Assembly (NCBI GenBank): GCA_030248225.1 | Contig: JASANE010018601.1 | Location: 36,585 to 100,584 of the forward strand | Source of the DNA: Trileptium ribeirensis | Lineage: Eukaryota > Nematoda > Enoplea > Enoplida > Thoracostomopsidae | DNA: 64,000 bases | Direction: 5' to 3' | Shown: piece after piece, positions 1 to 12,252 of the stretch | How the letters are laid out: each line of letters opens with the position of its first letter | How positions within the stretch are numbered: the stretch's first letter is position 1 | Position numbers and translations under genes: made by a program | The notes under the pieces: model-generated | The model's database searches: none | What the model was told of the DNA's origin: nothing | What the model saw: the letters and a program-made list of their open reading frames with translations, nothing else

Positions 1-465
1 AAAATGTAATAATCATTTGCGTTTTAACTGTTCGAAAAAGGATTCGCTAAAAACTACTATCTTAAATTTTTTGCTGTAGGAACAATTCCATAAGTGGTTA
101 CAAAGAAGTTTTAGTCAATTTTCGATGAGTCGGAACGCGAAATTCATTATAGTATTTCGCACATTACTGTCGCTATCAGTGTATACTCTTCATGCGCTAA
201 AAATTTTGCTTTTGGTCATAAACGTGGCGGTGAGCCAACGATTCGTAACCAGGCATTCCGAATTTAAACAAGTTGGAACCATTCTTTTCTTAATGGTACG
301 AAATCGAAAAAACGAACACCGCCAATTTTGAGGGACCCAGTTACCAATTACATTATGATTTTATTTTCTGTGTTTTGCTGCATTCACTGTAGCTTTCGTT
401 TCTCAAGACACGGCCTTCATAATAATACCATTTATTATTGTACAACTTCGTAAATCGTTTTCTAG
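1..465 (+). other. SHPRH-like gene: intron sequence upstream of first visible exon
   Basis: This is read as the 3' end of an intron because the exon at 466 begins in mid-codon after a pyrimidine-containing TCTAG acceptor at 461-465. I see no conserved coding potential, TIR or tandem repeat here. The preceding exons of the gene must lie outside the window. Confidence 0.5.
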
Positions 466-671
466 GTGTCGCCGGCATAGAATGGTTGAGGCTAAATTAC
501 AAGCAAGCACTAAGCGCCTACCGAATGGTGCAACGTACGATTTGTGAAATGGCCGACCGTGTTCGTACCGACTCACTTGTGAAGATTCATACGTGTCATA
601 ATTTGGCCTTACTATTGGATGAACAACCAGCTTTGCGTCGAGTTTCTGGTGACGCGGATTTGGCGGTGCAG
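466..671 (+). CDS. SHPRH: SHPRH-like E3 ubiquitin ligase/helicase, exon with TPR-like helical region
   Basis: The encoded peptide contains GVAGIEWLRLNYKQALSAYR and, further on, TDSLVKIHTCHNL. These closely resemble the helical (TPR-like) insert of SHPRH, the nuclear SNF2-family ATPase with a RING finger that polyubiquitinates PCNA in post-replication repair; the family role is known, while the assignment here rests on recognised similarity. The exon starts after acceptor TCTAG (461-465) with two bases of a split Gly codon and ends CAG before donor GTGCAA at 672, phase 0. It joins without loss of frame to the next exon at 10633, and the joined peptide matches the family spacing between HNL and the HY-SK motif. 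The intron between them is 9,961 bp and repeat-filled. No frameshift or stop interrupts the exon. Confidence 0.8.
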
Positions 672-3600
672 GTGCAATAAACATTTTTACGTTCTGTTAT
701 GTGATGGGTTCCGTTCTCAATTGAATGTAATTAATGTTTACCAGTAGATATAAAGAAATTCTATACATATTATAGTCAGGTTTATTTGTAATTTTGATAA
801 CTACTATAGTTGTTCAGATCATGAATGTATTGATTTTAGGTTACAGATGAGACAGGCTGAAGAAATGCCCAGGTATAGATGTAAGAAAATGGCGCGGCTG
901 TCTTGCGGCCGAAACTTGGAAAATATAACAGATCTAAATATGGAGGAGAATGAATAGGGACTTGGAGGTCAGATCAAGTGTTAAATATTTAGGAGTGCTT
1001 TTAGTAATCTGTCCGCCTTTCTCTGTGAAATTTTGCATAGAGGCTTGGTTCAATCTGATTTCTCGATTTATTAGGACCGGGTCAACGGTCCTCAAAAAAT
1101 TGGTCCGTCTGGCCAAGACCCGATAGACTCGGTGTCGCGGCTGGCGATATCGATAACTTTGAAATACAAAAATATTTCTACACGCAATGAGAAGTATCAA
1201 CGCTATGGAAATTAATATTTTCCCATTTATGGCCAAAATATGTGCAAAAGCAAGGCCGAAACCTACTTACGGAAGAAGTACAATTTATGAAATTTAGCCT
1301 AACTCCTGAGCGGTAGTTGCGCGGCTCGGGTTTGGATTTCGTGTAACTTTTAAACGCATTTGCCGGACTTAATGGCTCAAATGGAAGGCCTAACTGGCCT
1401 CTATTTGTACGATAAAGATCAATAAAATTCCTGGAGTAAATTTTGAGTCATTGACATTTGAAGTTTTGGGTAGGGGCGGACCCCTGTCGGGCCGTCGGGT
1501 TTGTGATTCCGACTTGATAATGTTGGGTTCTAGAGTGGTGTCCGGTAGCGGACACTACTACGAAAAGATTGCAAACTTCCTGGAGAGGACCTTAAAATAT
1601 TTCGATTCTGCGTTTTCAGTGGGGGCAGGCCCCATCATGGTCGTCTGGTTTGGGATTTCGACGCGATATTTGAAAGTTTTATGCATTACATCGATAGGTC
1701 AGATCCTTGCAGAGATCCGGGCAAACTTTTAGCCAAATCCCTGGAGCAATTTTTGAGATAGATTAGAATTTCATTCAAAGTGAGCAGTGTCGCTCACAGG
1801 GCGCTGAGTCGGTATACCTAATTGCGGGTTGATAAAATTCTCGACTCAATTTAGGTATCCAGAACGTTATTAGCATCCTAATAAAATTATAACTAAGTTC
1901 CGGGGTAGCTTTATCCTACAATTGTCCTCCAATCGATAATTCGTCCTGAGTTTCCAACCATCAGAGCACCAAAATACATAGGCGGGTTCATGTTCAAATA
2001 GATCGCAACTTGGGCAAAATTGTGAGTAAAACCATTGATTAGTGCTTGGGGAGAATAAAACGACCAAGGATGCTTCCGAGTTCTATTGCTAATATTCAAC
2101 CAAACATTCATTTTGTTTAACCTCGGTCGGCTCGAAAATTACATTTTATATCATAACTCGACTCAAGGAATGATGTAAAAATAGATCTGTACGCGAGTGC
2201 CGCGTTTTATTTGTACCTTAACTCATCGACCGAGGGAGGTTCAGCTTGATTTTGGCCATTGAACTACCTCGTTAGAGTGACTAATTACGGCTGCGGGCCA
2301 GCGGGACGACCTTGGACGGACAGGGCTATCATGTAAATAAAAGTATGGACAGGGGAGGCTAAAATTATACGCTAGTGCTTATCGAGACGGTATTCACTCC
2401 TATGGGCTAGCTATCACGCTTTGGGCTTCTCTAACCTAACATTAACTGTGTTCAACTATGCTATTCCGCCTCCCTGTCCACACTTATGCATTCGATTCCT
2501 ATCGGTCGGCGTCCATCGCTTCTCCATCCGTTCGCAAAACCAAGTCAGAAAGCCATAAAGCCAGAGAGTGATAGAAAGAAAATCCATAAAGCCAAACTAT
2601 AACTGTATAAGAGCGACAGAGCGGTCTGCAAAACGACGAACTCTACGCTGCCGAAGTCAGACTGAACGCTCGAGTGGCTCTGCTTAAATACTACCAATAT
2701 TGGTGATTAATGGGGCCATTAAAATGCTATTAAATTTTAATAAAAGTGCTTGGTCAGCACTTTTGGGACGATTTGACCCCAAATTTAAAGCTGATAAGTA
2801 AACTTTATTATCGGTCGACGAATTTCAGACCAAAATTATACAAAACATTATATAATTCCGGTGATTTATTATAACTTTAATATAAGACTTTTATAAACTT
2901 ACTGCAAACTTTCCTAGAAACCTCAGACAACTTCAGCTAAACCATTACTTTAAAATAAGTCGTCCGTTAAGTAAACAGCTCACATTCGGTGGCACTGGCA
3001 AGATTAAACTTCCAAGCTAATAGTAGCTTCATATATGCCGCTGACACGAAACTCCGAAAACTTGGTATCCAAACTTCTCCAAATTTAATGCAAACTCTGT
3101 ATGGCCCGGCTTTGTACCCAGCATTGGTTATTCAAGCAGGTTTGGAACTGTATTTAGCTTAACATCGGCGTTATACGACAATAACAGTTGCTTAAAGACG
3201 CGTATACTCCGACCAGCCAACTAACTTTAATATAAATTCCATATTAAATTGAAATAAACTTTATTTGTTCGCTGATAAGGAGCTTCCAGAAACTTCTACG
3301 CTTTACGTAAACATAATATGAAGTTGATACAAACTTTGCTTAGCCCGGAAAGCTACATTATTTACTCAAGTACTCGTCCACTAGCAAATTAATAAGGGTC
3401 CCAGCTAACTTTATATAAACGTTCATTAGTTTAATATCGGTCTCTGCTGATAAGGGATGTCGGCTAATATCGGTTTTATATCCTTCGCGCGAGTCAATAT
3501 AAAATTTCGAATAAAACGTCAAGTTAAAGACACTCAATACAGATGCCGGACAAAAAAGAGACGCGGCTGTGTAAACAAACAATGGAAAGGGTGCGAAAAG

Positions 3601-4818
3601 AAGGTGTAAAAGGAGAGCGCTGTTCCCACAGATGACCAGAGTGCCAGGCGGACCTCGGATTCGACACGTCCGTCCGAACAGTATGATATGTAACAGGTCC
3701 ACTTTCGGACGATAAAAGGTGATGGTGGGCTCCCGTGCGAGCCCAACACAAATTTTGTATGGAATTAAAGAGGTTTACGCGGCTCCCGCGGGTTCGGGGT
3801 ACAATTTTTAGGGGGTGTTGAGTATATTTTTTGCGTTAATCTTGCCAAGGGGAATCCAACTTGGGGTTACACGCCGGTCGGGGCGTAATTTCTACGATTT
3901 TCACGGGAGGGGGAACCTAAAAGTGGGCGCAGCGGGACCGGTCTAGGCTCAAAAGAAAGCCTGGGTTTCAGGGAGTCGAACAGTGTCCTATACATAGTTT
4001 TGCGTTAAGTATTCGTTTCGTTGAGTTAATTGATTAAATGTGTTTTATTGTTCTACATATATGCTTATTTCCTTATAAGTCCGTGGATCCTGATCGGATT
4101 TCCAAGAAGCTGGTCTCATTCGTTAGACATTAAAACTTGATATCAAACATGTTAAGTAACAACTTTGCGATTTCTCGACGGTTCCGGAGTTATGAGACGG
4201 AGCCGATACTTTTGATTCCCAATTTTCATAAATTTTCTCTTAATTTTATCAGTTATCTTTGTCAGCGAAAATGAACGCTGGTAACTGATATTTCATTTAT
4301 CTTTGTAAATTACCAGTGTACTTTTCAACATTGAACACTGGTAAAATGATACTTCACTTTTTCTATTAAAATTTTCAGGAAAACTGCACGGTTGCTGTTC
4401 GCTATAGGGCGAACAGCCATATTTTTGTGGTCCTCATTTGTGAGGACCGTGGTGAGGGCTATCCGTCACGGCCAATCTTTCCTGTGAAAAATCGAAGTAA
4501 ACTTTTCAGTTCTACCAAGCGGGGTAGGCCTATTCCTGTATATATCGGGTTCGGCTGGGAGTCGTACCGTCCTATATTTCCACCAGTCGAGTATGGCAAG
4601 AACTCCCATACTCTCATTTTCTATCTATTAAAGTACTAGTTTATATGCGTAAAGATTCCTAACTTTTCCTAAAAACCATCCTAAGCAAAACAAATTATTC
4701 TCGACTATTTTCACCTCCAAACGTATGAACTACAAGTGTACAATGATACGTAACCATAATCCTGAAAACATCAATGAAATGCATAAGAAGATTACATCCA
4801 AATATAGACCTTTATGAC
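672..4818. other. Repeat-rich intron sequence, no gene recognised
   Basis: This is the first part of the 9.96-kb SHPRH-like intron. It holds degenerate directly repeated motifs (a CCTGGAG-AATTTTTGAG phrase near 1430 and 1740; CTGATAAG/TTTAATAT phrases between 2780 and 3480), short hairpins (for example GGTCCTCATTTGTGAGGACC near 4430), and a possible small inverted-repeat element at 2345-2480. Reading frames over 70 codons exist but show no recognisable family and no codon-level conservation that I can see. Confidence 0.4.
2345..2480. mobile_element. Possible MITE with imperfect terminal inverted repeats
   Basis: AAGTATGGACAGGGGAGGC near the left end is mirrored by GCCTCCCTGTCCACACTT near the right end, giving imperfect terminal inverted repeats of about 20 bp around a core of roughly 100 bp without coding potential. 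The flanks contain TA, but I could not settle a target duplication. The family is unknown. Confidence 0.4.
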
Positions 4819-5075
4819 ATTGATCAACACAATAGAACGACAAAAATATGGTAGGCAATTATTGATAAATGGTTACAATTATACGTCCATAATCAAGAGT
4901 GCAAAACGAGTATGGTAATCATAAAACGGTATAGAATGTTGTAGGCATTGATCAACACAATAGAACGACAAGAATATAGTAGGCAATTATTGATAAAAGG
5001 TTACAATTATACATCAATCAAGGGTGCAATACGAGTTTGGTAATCATAAAACGGTATAGAATCATAATAAAGTAC
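4819..5075. repeat. Tandem duplication, unit about 128 bp
   Basis: ATTGATCAACACAATAGAAC starts at 4819 and again at 4947. The following roughly 110 bases (ending in ATCATAAAACGGTATAGAAT) are nearly identical apart from a short deletion, so two units of about 128 bp lie head to tail. Related short motifs (GGTATGATCAG, AATGGTACAA) continue to about 5450, suggesting older decay of a longer array. No coding potential is visible. Confidence 0.75.
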
Positions 5076-5744
5076 AGGCGCTTTAATGGCCTTAAACAAC
5101 AAGAAAGTACAGTATGAATATGGTATAACGGTTATACGTAAACGGTTAACAAGTGCGATCCAAATATATGACGGTAATCAAACGGTCAAATTGTGTATAT
5201 CCACCTAAAAATACATATGAATGCCAACAACGATTCCAGTGGTACACAGATACACGGTATGATCAGGGTTATACGAATCAAATGCATAATACGTGCCTTT
5301 ATGGCCATAAAATGGTACAACCAAGCGATGGTAATGTTAATATATATCCATAATTCAAGTACTCCAATAAAACCTTTATGGCCAACAACAACGTGGTTAT
5401 AACAATGATAATATGATGCAAGTAATAACGATACCCATTCTGATCAATAAACACTGTCGGCGGTGCAAACCGAAATATGACGAAAATTCCTAGTTTGTAG
5501 CGAGGTTAATGGGTGTATCGATTCATAATTTGTGCCATTTATACGGTCTATAAATAAGGTGACAACAGGGTCTTGTGGTCGGTTCATATGTACAGGGGAA
5601 ATCGGCTTATATATTCACTTGCGCAAAGAGGTTATAGATTGGTTCTAATTCCATATACGTACGTATTTCGATGCAACGGTTGGTTTCGTACCCAGTTGGG
5701 TCATATCCGTTGGATATTCTAAGTTGGGAAACATTCGCAACTAA

Positions 5745-5940
5745 GTTCGAAAATGTTGACCATTACACTATGAACAGGATTATTGGGGTATTCGATTAAA
5801 TGTCGGCCATTACACTATGGCCTGGATTAATTTGGTATTTGACTAAATGTTGGCCCTTATACTGTGGCCAGGATTTTTGGGGTATTCGACTACATGTTGG
5901 CCATTAGAGTGCGGCCAGGATTATTAGACTTTCTATTATG
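5745..5940. repeat. Tandem units with near-palindromic TGGCCA...TGGCCA core
   Basis: Four imperfect units of about 55-60 bp carry the motif TTGGCCATTACACTATGGCC followed by AGGATTATTGG and GTATTCGA. The core is nearly its own reverse complement. Two further units lie at 10056-10190 in the same orientation. The array abuts the left arm of a long inverted repeat, starting at about 5936. Confidence 0.7.
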
Positions 5941-7475
5941 CGTCGTTCACGTTTATTTGTGTGCAGTTAATGCACACTGTTGCCAATATGGTCGGTACGA
6001 ATGCACGATGCTCCATTAGTGTGCAAAGGTCACATCTGATGCGGCCGTCGTGCAACGGTGCTAATCGTAGCACAGACAAATGTCATGCCATTAGCCAATG
6101 CACACATTTATGCAACCAACGTATCTATAGCTGCCGGGCAGAGTATATGTTACGACATTTGCTTGCAGGCGTGCAGTGAAACAACGGCATACATCCTTAG
6201 AACCAGGGAGTAACCGGAATTCCGGTTCCGGCGAAAATCGTGTTCCAGTTGCGGTTCCGGCAAAGGGCAAAAACCATACCGGAACCGGAATCCCGGTTTA
6301 AAAAGTTTGTTTGAAATTTTCCACGTTTTTTGCTTCATCTGTGAACCAAACATATGTAATATATATTATACAATGATCAAGCTCCAATACAACCAAGCAA
6401 AAGAAAAGATTAAGCAATTTGCCGTTTGAAACGTAAGTAAGGCACATAATTTCAGTAGGAACTTTTCATAATAACCTGCAGGAGTTTGTTAACAAATCAA
6501 AGCCAGATCGTTGCTTGTAGCAGCTATTTTACACATCCAGAAGTCTGTGCGGTACGTCTCAATTAAACCGGTCCAATTCGGTAACAGAGTATGGCGAACG
6601 CAGAAGTACTTAGGGTATGCTTGGCTAACATAAATTGCTTCAAGAACCCGCCAATGCGCTTGTAAACTTGGTAAATCAGTCTAAATTGAAGTAAACTAAC
6701 GTAATCTGCAACGCAGCTAGAAACTGCTTTCTAGTATTGAAACTGTGCGAGCTACAGCACAGTGTGTCTCATTTATAGCATTCTGATTAGAAAGTTATCA
6801 TCATTATCATCTAACTTACGGGCACTGTTTGTCCAACGCTGGCCTAATTATATAGTGTAGCTGATCAGAAAATTACCTTCTATCTATTATTTTCTCTTAG
6901 AATCATATAAACCAATAATTTCAAGTTTCCTACAGAAGAACATGTAACAAACGTATGTGTAGTAAAGGAATGCGACCGGAGACAGAGCGAAAGTGTGTAT
7001 TCTACGCTCCAAGCTTTGTAAGCATATTCGATTTGACGCAGTATACGCAATGGTGTATAGTGGAAGGCATTTTTTGCTCTGGGTGTCCAAAAATCGACAT
7101 ATTTGATCGATAAATAAACATTATTAGCTTCCTCAGTCTCTTTAAAGTTTCAGAAAGGCAATAATGCCATCGCAAAACATTAAGTTCAATGTAAAAGTTA
7201 TTTTAATGCATTTTAAATCCACTATACCTTCATTTCTTCCTTCATCTGTTTTACTATATATAAATTTCGAAGACCAAGTTCCGGTTTAAATGGACGGTTC
7301 CGGTTCCGGTTATTCACTGCTTAGAACCTATATTTCATTACAAGCAATTGTTTACTCCATCATTTCTTATTTGAGTGCAATGGTTGACACACTTGCAGAA
7401 ATTTTGAAATTTTTTTGTGCCACGCGAAGATACTTTACCAAAGAGAAATGGATGCAGACATACGTAGATACATAA
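5936..7475. repeat. Left arm of a long inverted repeat, interrupted by a hAT insertion
   Basis: Segments 5936-6203 and 7320-7475 together are the approximate reverse complement of 9669-10056. Shared stretches include the region around GTTTATTTGTGTGCAGT, the CGGCCGTCGTGCAACGGTGC region and the GAGTGCAATGGTTG region. The arm is broken by the 1,116-bp element at 6204-7319. The right copy is uninterrupted and carries the single CTTAGAAC target site. Confidence 0.75.
6204..7319. mobile_element. Non-autonomous hAT-like element with 8-bp target duplication
   Basis: The element begins CAGGGAGTAACCGGAATTCC and ends in the inverse of CAGTGAATAACCGGAACC, terminal inverted repeats of the hAT type. It is bounded by a perfect 8-bp direct duplication CTTAGAAC at 6196-6203 and 7320-7327. 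The 1,116-bp interior contains further copies of CCGGAACCGG near both ends and no transposase reading frame, so it must have been moved in trans. The related sequence at 9669-10056 has a single CTTAGAAC (as GTTCTAAG) at the same position, which serves as a pre-insertion reference. Confidence 0.88.
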
Positions 7476-8527
7476 TTCGTACATAGTAGCATATATGTAT
7501 TCCGGTAGTATAATGAACTTTTATGTTCAGTGAGTCAATGTACTAATGAATATGCTTGTGAAATCGCCGTTTTCCTGTCAGAATCAGCAAATAACTTTAT
7601 TCCAAAAAAATGGTTATATTTCAGACTTATTATTCCATTATATCATTGACCCATTCGTCAAACAACATTACCCTCAGCAATTCTTAGTAAGATCAGGGTT
7701 CCTCTAAAAATTAGATCTTTAAAGTTTAGACTATCCCAATAAGTTTGCTGTTTGCTGCTAATCATCGATTTGTTGGTAGGGTTATATAATGTGTTAACTG
7801 CATTGGTTTAATAATTTTATGTCTGCATTATTTATATATGTCATACCCCCAGATTGAGACGCTGCCGAAGAGCAGGAGTCTTTAATGAACCAACAAAATA
7901 GCCAAATTTTACAATTTTTCAGGTTAATTGCATCTATAACGGTGCGACGCAACTATTGTAATTGTTGCTAACGTCGTAATTATTTGGGTCCATAGAAGAG
8001 ATGGCATGGAACGGGAAATTTCCATGGAAATGGGATGGGGTGGAAACTGTTATCATTTTCATGGGAATTCATTTTCCTTATGGAAATAATTTGTTGTTTT
8101 TGCCAAATATTTTGCTTTCACAATATTATTTTTATGCAAAAACTCTGAAATAGTAATCCTGTTTACTTTTGTCATCTATAAAACGTTGCTACAGGCATCA
8201 CGGCGCATGCTATTTGTATTGATGCTCCGCCAAATAATTAAAGTTTTTCGCATGTCCTGACATTTTACCTCCCGTTGCTCCACGGTGAATCTTTGTTCAC
8301 TACCTAGCGTTCAACTTTTAACCTATATAATTTACAGCTAGGTATCCCTATTGCCGTTGGGGCCGCGCTCGATAGCGCTATAGTGACGTTTTTGACCAAA
8401 TGTTTAGCTGTTCTTTGCCCTCATCAAAGAGCGCCAAACAATAAATTGATGTCATGTTGGCAGATGATCACCGTTGTTCGAAAACATGCGTTACTTATTT
8501 AGGTTCGGGTTTTCGAAGGATGCCGTA

Positions 8528-8797
8528 CAATTTCCACTTCTTCTGACATGCGTTAGAATACTGCTTTTAACACCTGATCTATCAGCAGCAGTGGAGCGGA
8601 TATTTTGCGAGGCGGGCATGATACTATGAAAATTTAGAAAAGCACAGCCAAGGCAGTTTCGGGCAATGGTGTACCTGAAATATTGCAAAAAGCTTGAACA
8701 CATTACAAAAGAGATTGAGGTAACCGCCGAAGAAAGCAATAACTATCTGAATATGCTCTGTCATAGCGACAACGAAAGTGAAGTTGAGTCTGAGTAA
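8528..8797 (+). pseudogene. hAT transposase fossil, C-terminal dimerisation region
   Basis: One frame reads QFPLLLTCVRILLLTPDLSA followed by AVERIFCEAGMIL, an in-frame TGA at 8627-8629, then KFRKAQP and an acidic tail ending at TAA 8795-8797. The hydrophobic FPLL...LLLTP..SAAVERIF pattern is the signature of the hAT family C-terminal dimerisation domain (transposases that excise and reinsert DNA using TIRs and 8-bp duplications). The upstream catalytic part is not recognisable, so this is a truncated, inactive fragment. It lies 1.2 kb from a non-autonomous hAT element, but nothing shows that the two belong to the same family. Confidence 0.75.
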
Positions 8798-9544
8798 TCG
8801 TTAGACGCAGGACCTTGCCAAGGGAGCAGCCGGTATCTTCGGTATAGTACATCAATATGACTGAGGGTTATACTTTTGTACAAACTTATTTATACAAAAG
8901 GACTCTTGTTATTGCTTATATCGGAATCATCTTGCCGAGAAGCTTAACGTAACGTTGAACTGATGACGCATACCTTACGAGTTAGCTTCGTAACCTGAAT
9001 ATCAATAATTGATTATGTATGGCGAAACCTATTATGATTGATTTGCCAAAATTATCCAATATATAATACTCTTTAATAGTCAATTTAGTGGTTAAAATGG
9101 GCATAGTGTTGCGACATCATTTGTAATTTCCAGTGTAATCGCTCTAGATCACCACCAACACATCGATTGTGTTTCCAGTTTTACAAATACAAGGGTGTGG
9201 TATACATTATTTTTTGTATATATAAGATGAGTTCAGAGATTACGTTTCAGAACATCGAAAAGGAATAACACGTCTACGTAATCCCGAGTTCATGCATCTT
9301 TATCGTGCACAAATACCCGCTGCATTTGTATTATGGCACCTTTCACATTTCTACTTCGAAACTCTTCTTATCATATGGATGTACAGTTCACTCTGGGCAA
9401 ACATTTGACATTTGGTGGCTCTTCACACCATTTTTCTTAGATACCACGTGCATGCAATCTACAGCATTGTGCGGTAACCCGGAGGAAACATTTTTTATAT
9501 CCACGCCATCACAACAGTCAAGTCTACAGATTTGTATAGCTAAT

Positions 9545-9690
9545 TTGAACGTCGCAGATCACGCTAGTTTGAATAGAAAGGTACGGCTTACTAAGACTAC
9601 CAAAGCTAGTGTCGGGTACCTGGTTAGTTAAGTCAGGTCGGGTACCCCGGTAGCCATTTACCACCCAAGGACCATGCCTACTATACACGT
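9545..9690. repeat. Dispersed repeat with GGGTACCCCGGTAGC core, copy 1
   Basis: The sequence from AATTTGAACGTCGCAGA through TACGGCTTACTAAGACTACC to GGGTACCCCGGTAGCC recurs, reverse-complemented and diverged, at about 39000-39175. A shorter version (GTACCCCGGTACCTCGGTAAC) lies near 44415-44465. It looks like a short interspersed family; no ends or target duplications could be fixed. Confidence 0.6.
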
Positions 9691-10056
9691 CTGTGTTCCA
9701 TTTCTGTTTGGTAATGTATCATCGAGTGGCATAAAATATCTCAAAACCTCTGCAAATGCACCAACCATTGCACTCAAACAAGAAATGGAGTTAACAATTG
9801 CTTGTAATAAAATATAGGTTCTAAGGTATAACCGCTACAGGATTAGATGTGTGTTAGATGTGTGTCGTTGTTTTCACTGCCCGGCAGCAATAGATACGGC
9901 GTTTGCATAGATGTGTGCATTGGCTAATGGCATCGCATTTGCCTGTGCTCCGATTAGCACCGTTGCACGACGGCCGCATCGAGCATCGTGCATTCGTGCC
10001 GACTATACTGGCTACAGTGTGCAGTAACTGCACACAAATAAACGTGAACGACGCAT
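9669..10056. repeat. Right arm of the long inverted repeat (uninterrupted copy)
   Basis: This is the approximate reverse complement of 5936-6203 joined to 7320-7475. It runs from the CAGACGTGTATAGTAGG-like end (as complement) through GTTCTAAG at about 9817-9824 to AACGTGAACGACGCAT. It keeps the single, unduplicated target site of the hAT insertion present in the left arm. It is followed directly by two of the TGGCCA...TGGCCA units (10056-10190). Confidence 0.72.
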
Positions 10057-10632
10057 TAAATGTTGGCCATTGTACTGTGGCCATGATTATTGGACTGTCT
10101 ATTAAATGTTGGCCAATAGACTGTGGCCAGGATGAAGGGTATTCGATAAAATGTCTCCGTTAGGCTATGGTCAGGATTAATCCATCTCGTAACGATCCAG
10201 TATGGATCTGTTACACTACCGTTGGACGCGTTCGATGTAATATGTTCGAATGATAGTCGATCTCGAAGATTTAAATGTAAAAAAATTGCAAATAATATGT
10301 AACTGTTAATTATAAACTTAATGGTGTTCGAAATATGTTCAAAAACTATTTTGTTGTTGCTCCAGAAGTGTTCTATGTACAGTCGCAGTCTGTTCGAAAC
10401 CGAACACTCATTTCTGGCAGGGAGTGTTATTATTTACATTATGTTTGTATAATTATTCTGCTCTGTAATGCACAGTAAAAGAAACTGAAATGACATAAAA
10501 AATTCTCTCACGAACCACCGTGTTTGAACGGTCATCCATACTGTCATTGAAATTATATCAAATATTGTAGCATCGATTATTTTGGCTAAACGTAGAAAAA
10601 TATTGGAGTTTGAAAATATGCATGATTTTCAG

Positions 10633-10740
10633 GCAACGGGTTTAAAAAACCATTATCTTTCGAAATCTCTGAAAGTTGTAACTGATACATCGACAGAATT
10701 TAGACGCGCTATTGAAGAAACGACGCTTAAATTGAACGAG
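10633..10740 (+). CDS. SHPRH: SHPRH-like gene, exon 2 of those visible
   Basis: This is a 108-bp, 36-codon phase-0 exon beginning GCAACGGGT after acceptor TTTTCAG (10626-10632) and ending AACGAG before a strong donor GTATGTTAG at 10741. The peptide starts ATGLKNHYLSKSLKVV. LKNHYLSK aligns with the HYMSK segment that directly follows the helical repeat in SHPRH, at the spacing expected after exon 466-671. It is too short to stand out as an open reading frame and was found by continuing the protein across introns. It is predicted to form helical linker before the RING domain and has no in-frame stop. Confidence 0.78.
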
Positions 10741-12252
10741 GTATGTTAGTTGACGTAATTAGCTGTTGACGACAGCTGCAATCCCGGTGTGTATTTATTC
10801 ACGGACCGCAACTTATCACAGTGCTGTTGGATCTCGAAATTATTTTTGTCTCACCGATTATACATTATTACAAGTAATAGTTGTAGCATAGGCATCCGTA
10901 CGTTTAAGACTTTGTACGTGCGAGTTGTGACTAGTTCAAACGAGTGCGATAGCACGAGTCTTAACGCACAATTCGTACAAATCTTTTAAGACACAGCTGT
11001 CCATGCTCAACTGGCTTGTAACATAGTCTGTGGTGTGCGTTCAAAAATTTGTATGCATAACTGTAAATATATGTTAAAATATTGTTTGTATATACAGTCG
11101 AGGACCAAAGCAAAGGGCAGTCACTCACATATTGAGACGCCAGGCTTGAGCATAATGCGAGAGGTGTGTAACTGAAATTCTTTTGCGAGTATTTTATAAA
11201 TTTCCATTAATTTCGGCGGAATTGCCAGTGGGTTTTCATAGAAAAATCTTAATTTCAAGTATAATTAGTATTTGACGAATTCCGATATTGTCCGATATTT
11301 TCAGATTTGACGAATATTCTTCTAGATATGCAATAAATATTTTAACATTGCAGATTTAATATTTTAGTGTTACTGTTTTATCGTTATGTCATCAATATGT
11401 GCATGAACAGGTGTACAGCCTGAAAATGTCACTCAGCAATGCGGTGTCTGCCGTAAGCGTTGCATCATCGAATTAATTGCTAGTGATAAGCAAGTGTTTT
11501 GCTGGCAGAATGCTAGTGAATCTCGAGTGGAAAGGAAACGAAATCGAGTAGCTTTCGTTTGATATACGTGCATGTTACCGAATGCGAGCGTCTCTTAACT
11601 TTGTTTTATATATAATTGGCGTCATATACAAGGTATAAGTTCCCAAGCCGTACTGAGGCGCGGTGATGATGTTTGGTTTCTTTGCAATAGCGGCAAGAGT
11701 TCTTGAAGAACAAGCCGTTGAGGGATGCCAGTTCTGACGTGGAAGCCTTGATTGCCTGGCGAACAAACTCGTGCCCATTTTACTGTTGGGGCCTGGAACA
11801 ACATGACCTTAGTGGCTTAGCCAAGATTATGAGCATAAGAAGATTCGAACTCGTGGCTTATGATTACGAGCACCGTACTGAAGCCCACCGACGCATCTTC
11901 AAATGTTTTAATGGGGTTTACGTCAGTGAACCCGATTTCCAGAATATACTCTGTCTCCAATGTTTGGCTGTGTTGCGTGCAAGGCATCAAGAATAGTCTA
12001 TGTATATTCAAGAATGGTCTATCTATATTGTATTGAATACGATGTTTTGGTTATCTAGAGCCCAGCACGAATACTTCAAGCCTTTTCAGTGGGTTTAAGT
12101 TTAGCATTTGCAGGATATAGTCTTGTTCAGTGGTTTCGTTATATTGCGTCAGATTAGTAGTTTCTAATCTTCGACCGTTTTCTAGGATACCCTTAATTAT
12201 TTTTTCGAATTTAGGTATTTGGTAGTAGCAATACTAGGTAAAATAATTTTAG
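10741..12252. other. SHPRH-like intron with one partial dispersed repeat
   Basis: This is an intron of 1,512 bp. Positions about 11925-12140 carry a diverged partial copy of the 460-520 bp repeat that forms the array at 32.96-34.75 kb (shared phrases: CCCGATTTCCAGAATAT, GCGTGCAAGGCATCAAGAAT, GCCTTTTCAGTGG). The apparent reading frame at 11703-11996 is explained by that repeat. Nothing else is recognised. Confidence 0.55.

Noticed and set aside
8491..8739. An 82-codon minus-strand frame
   Set aside because: It is the antisense shadow of the hAT transposase C-terminal fossil on the plus strand.
11703..11996. A 97-codon plus-strand frame as a gene
   Set aside because: It runs into a partial copy of the 460-520 bp dispersed repeat and has no conserved motif.
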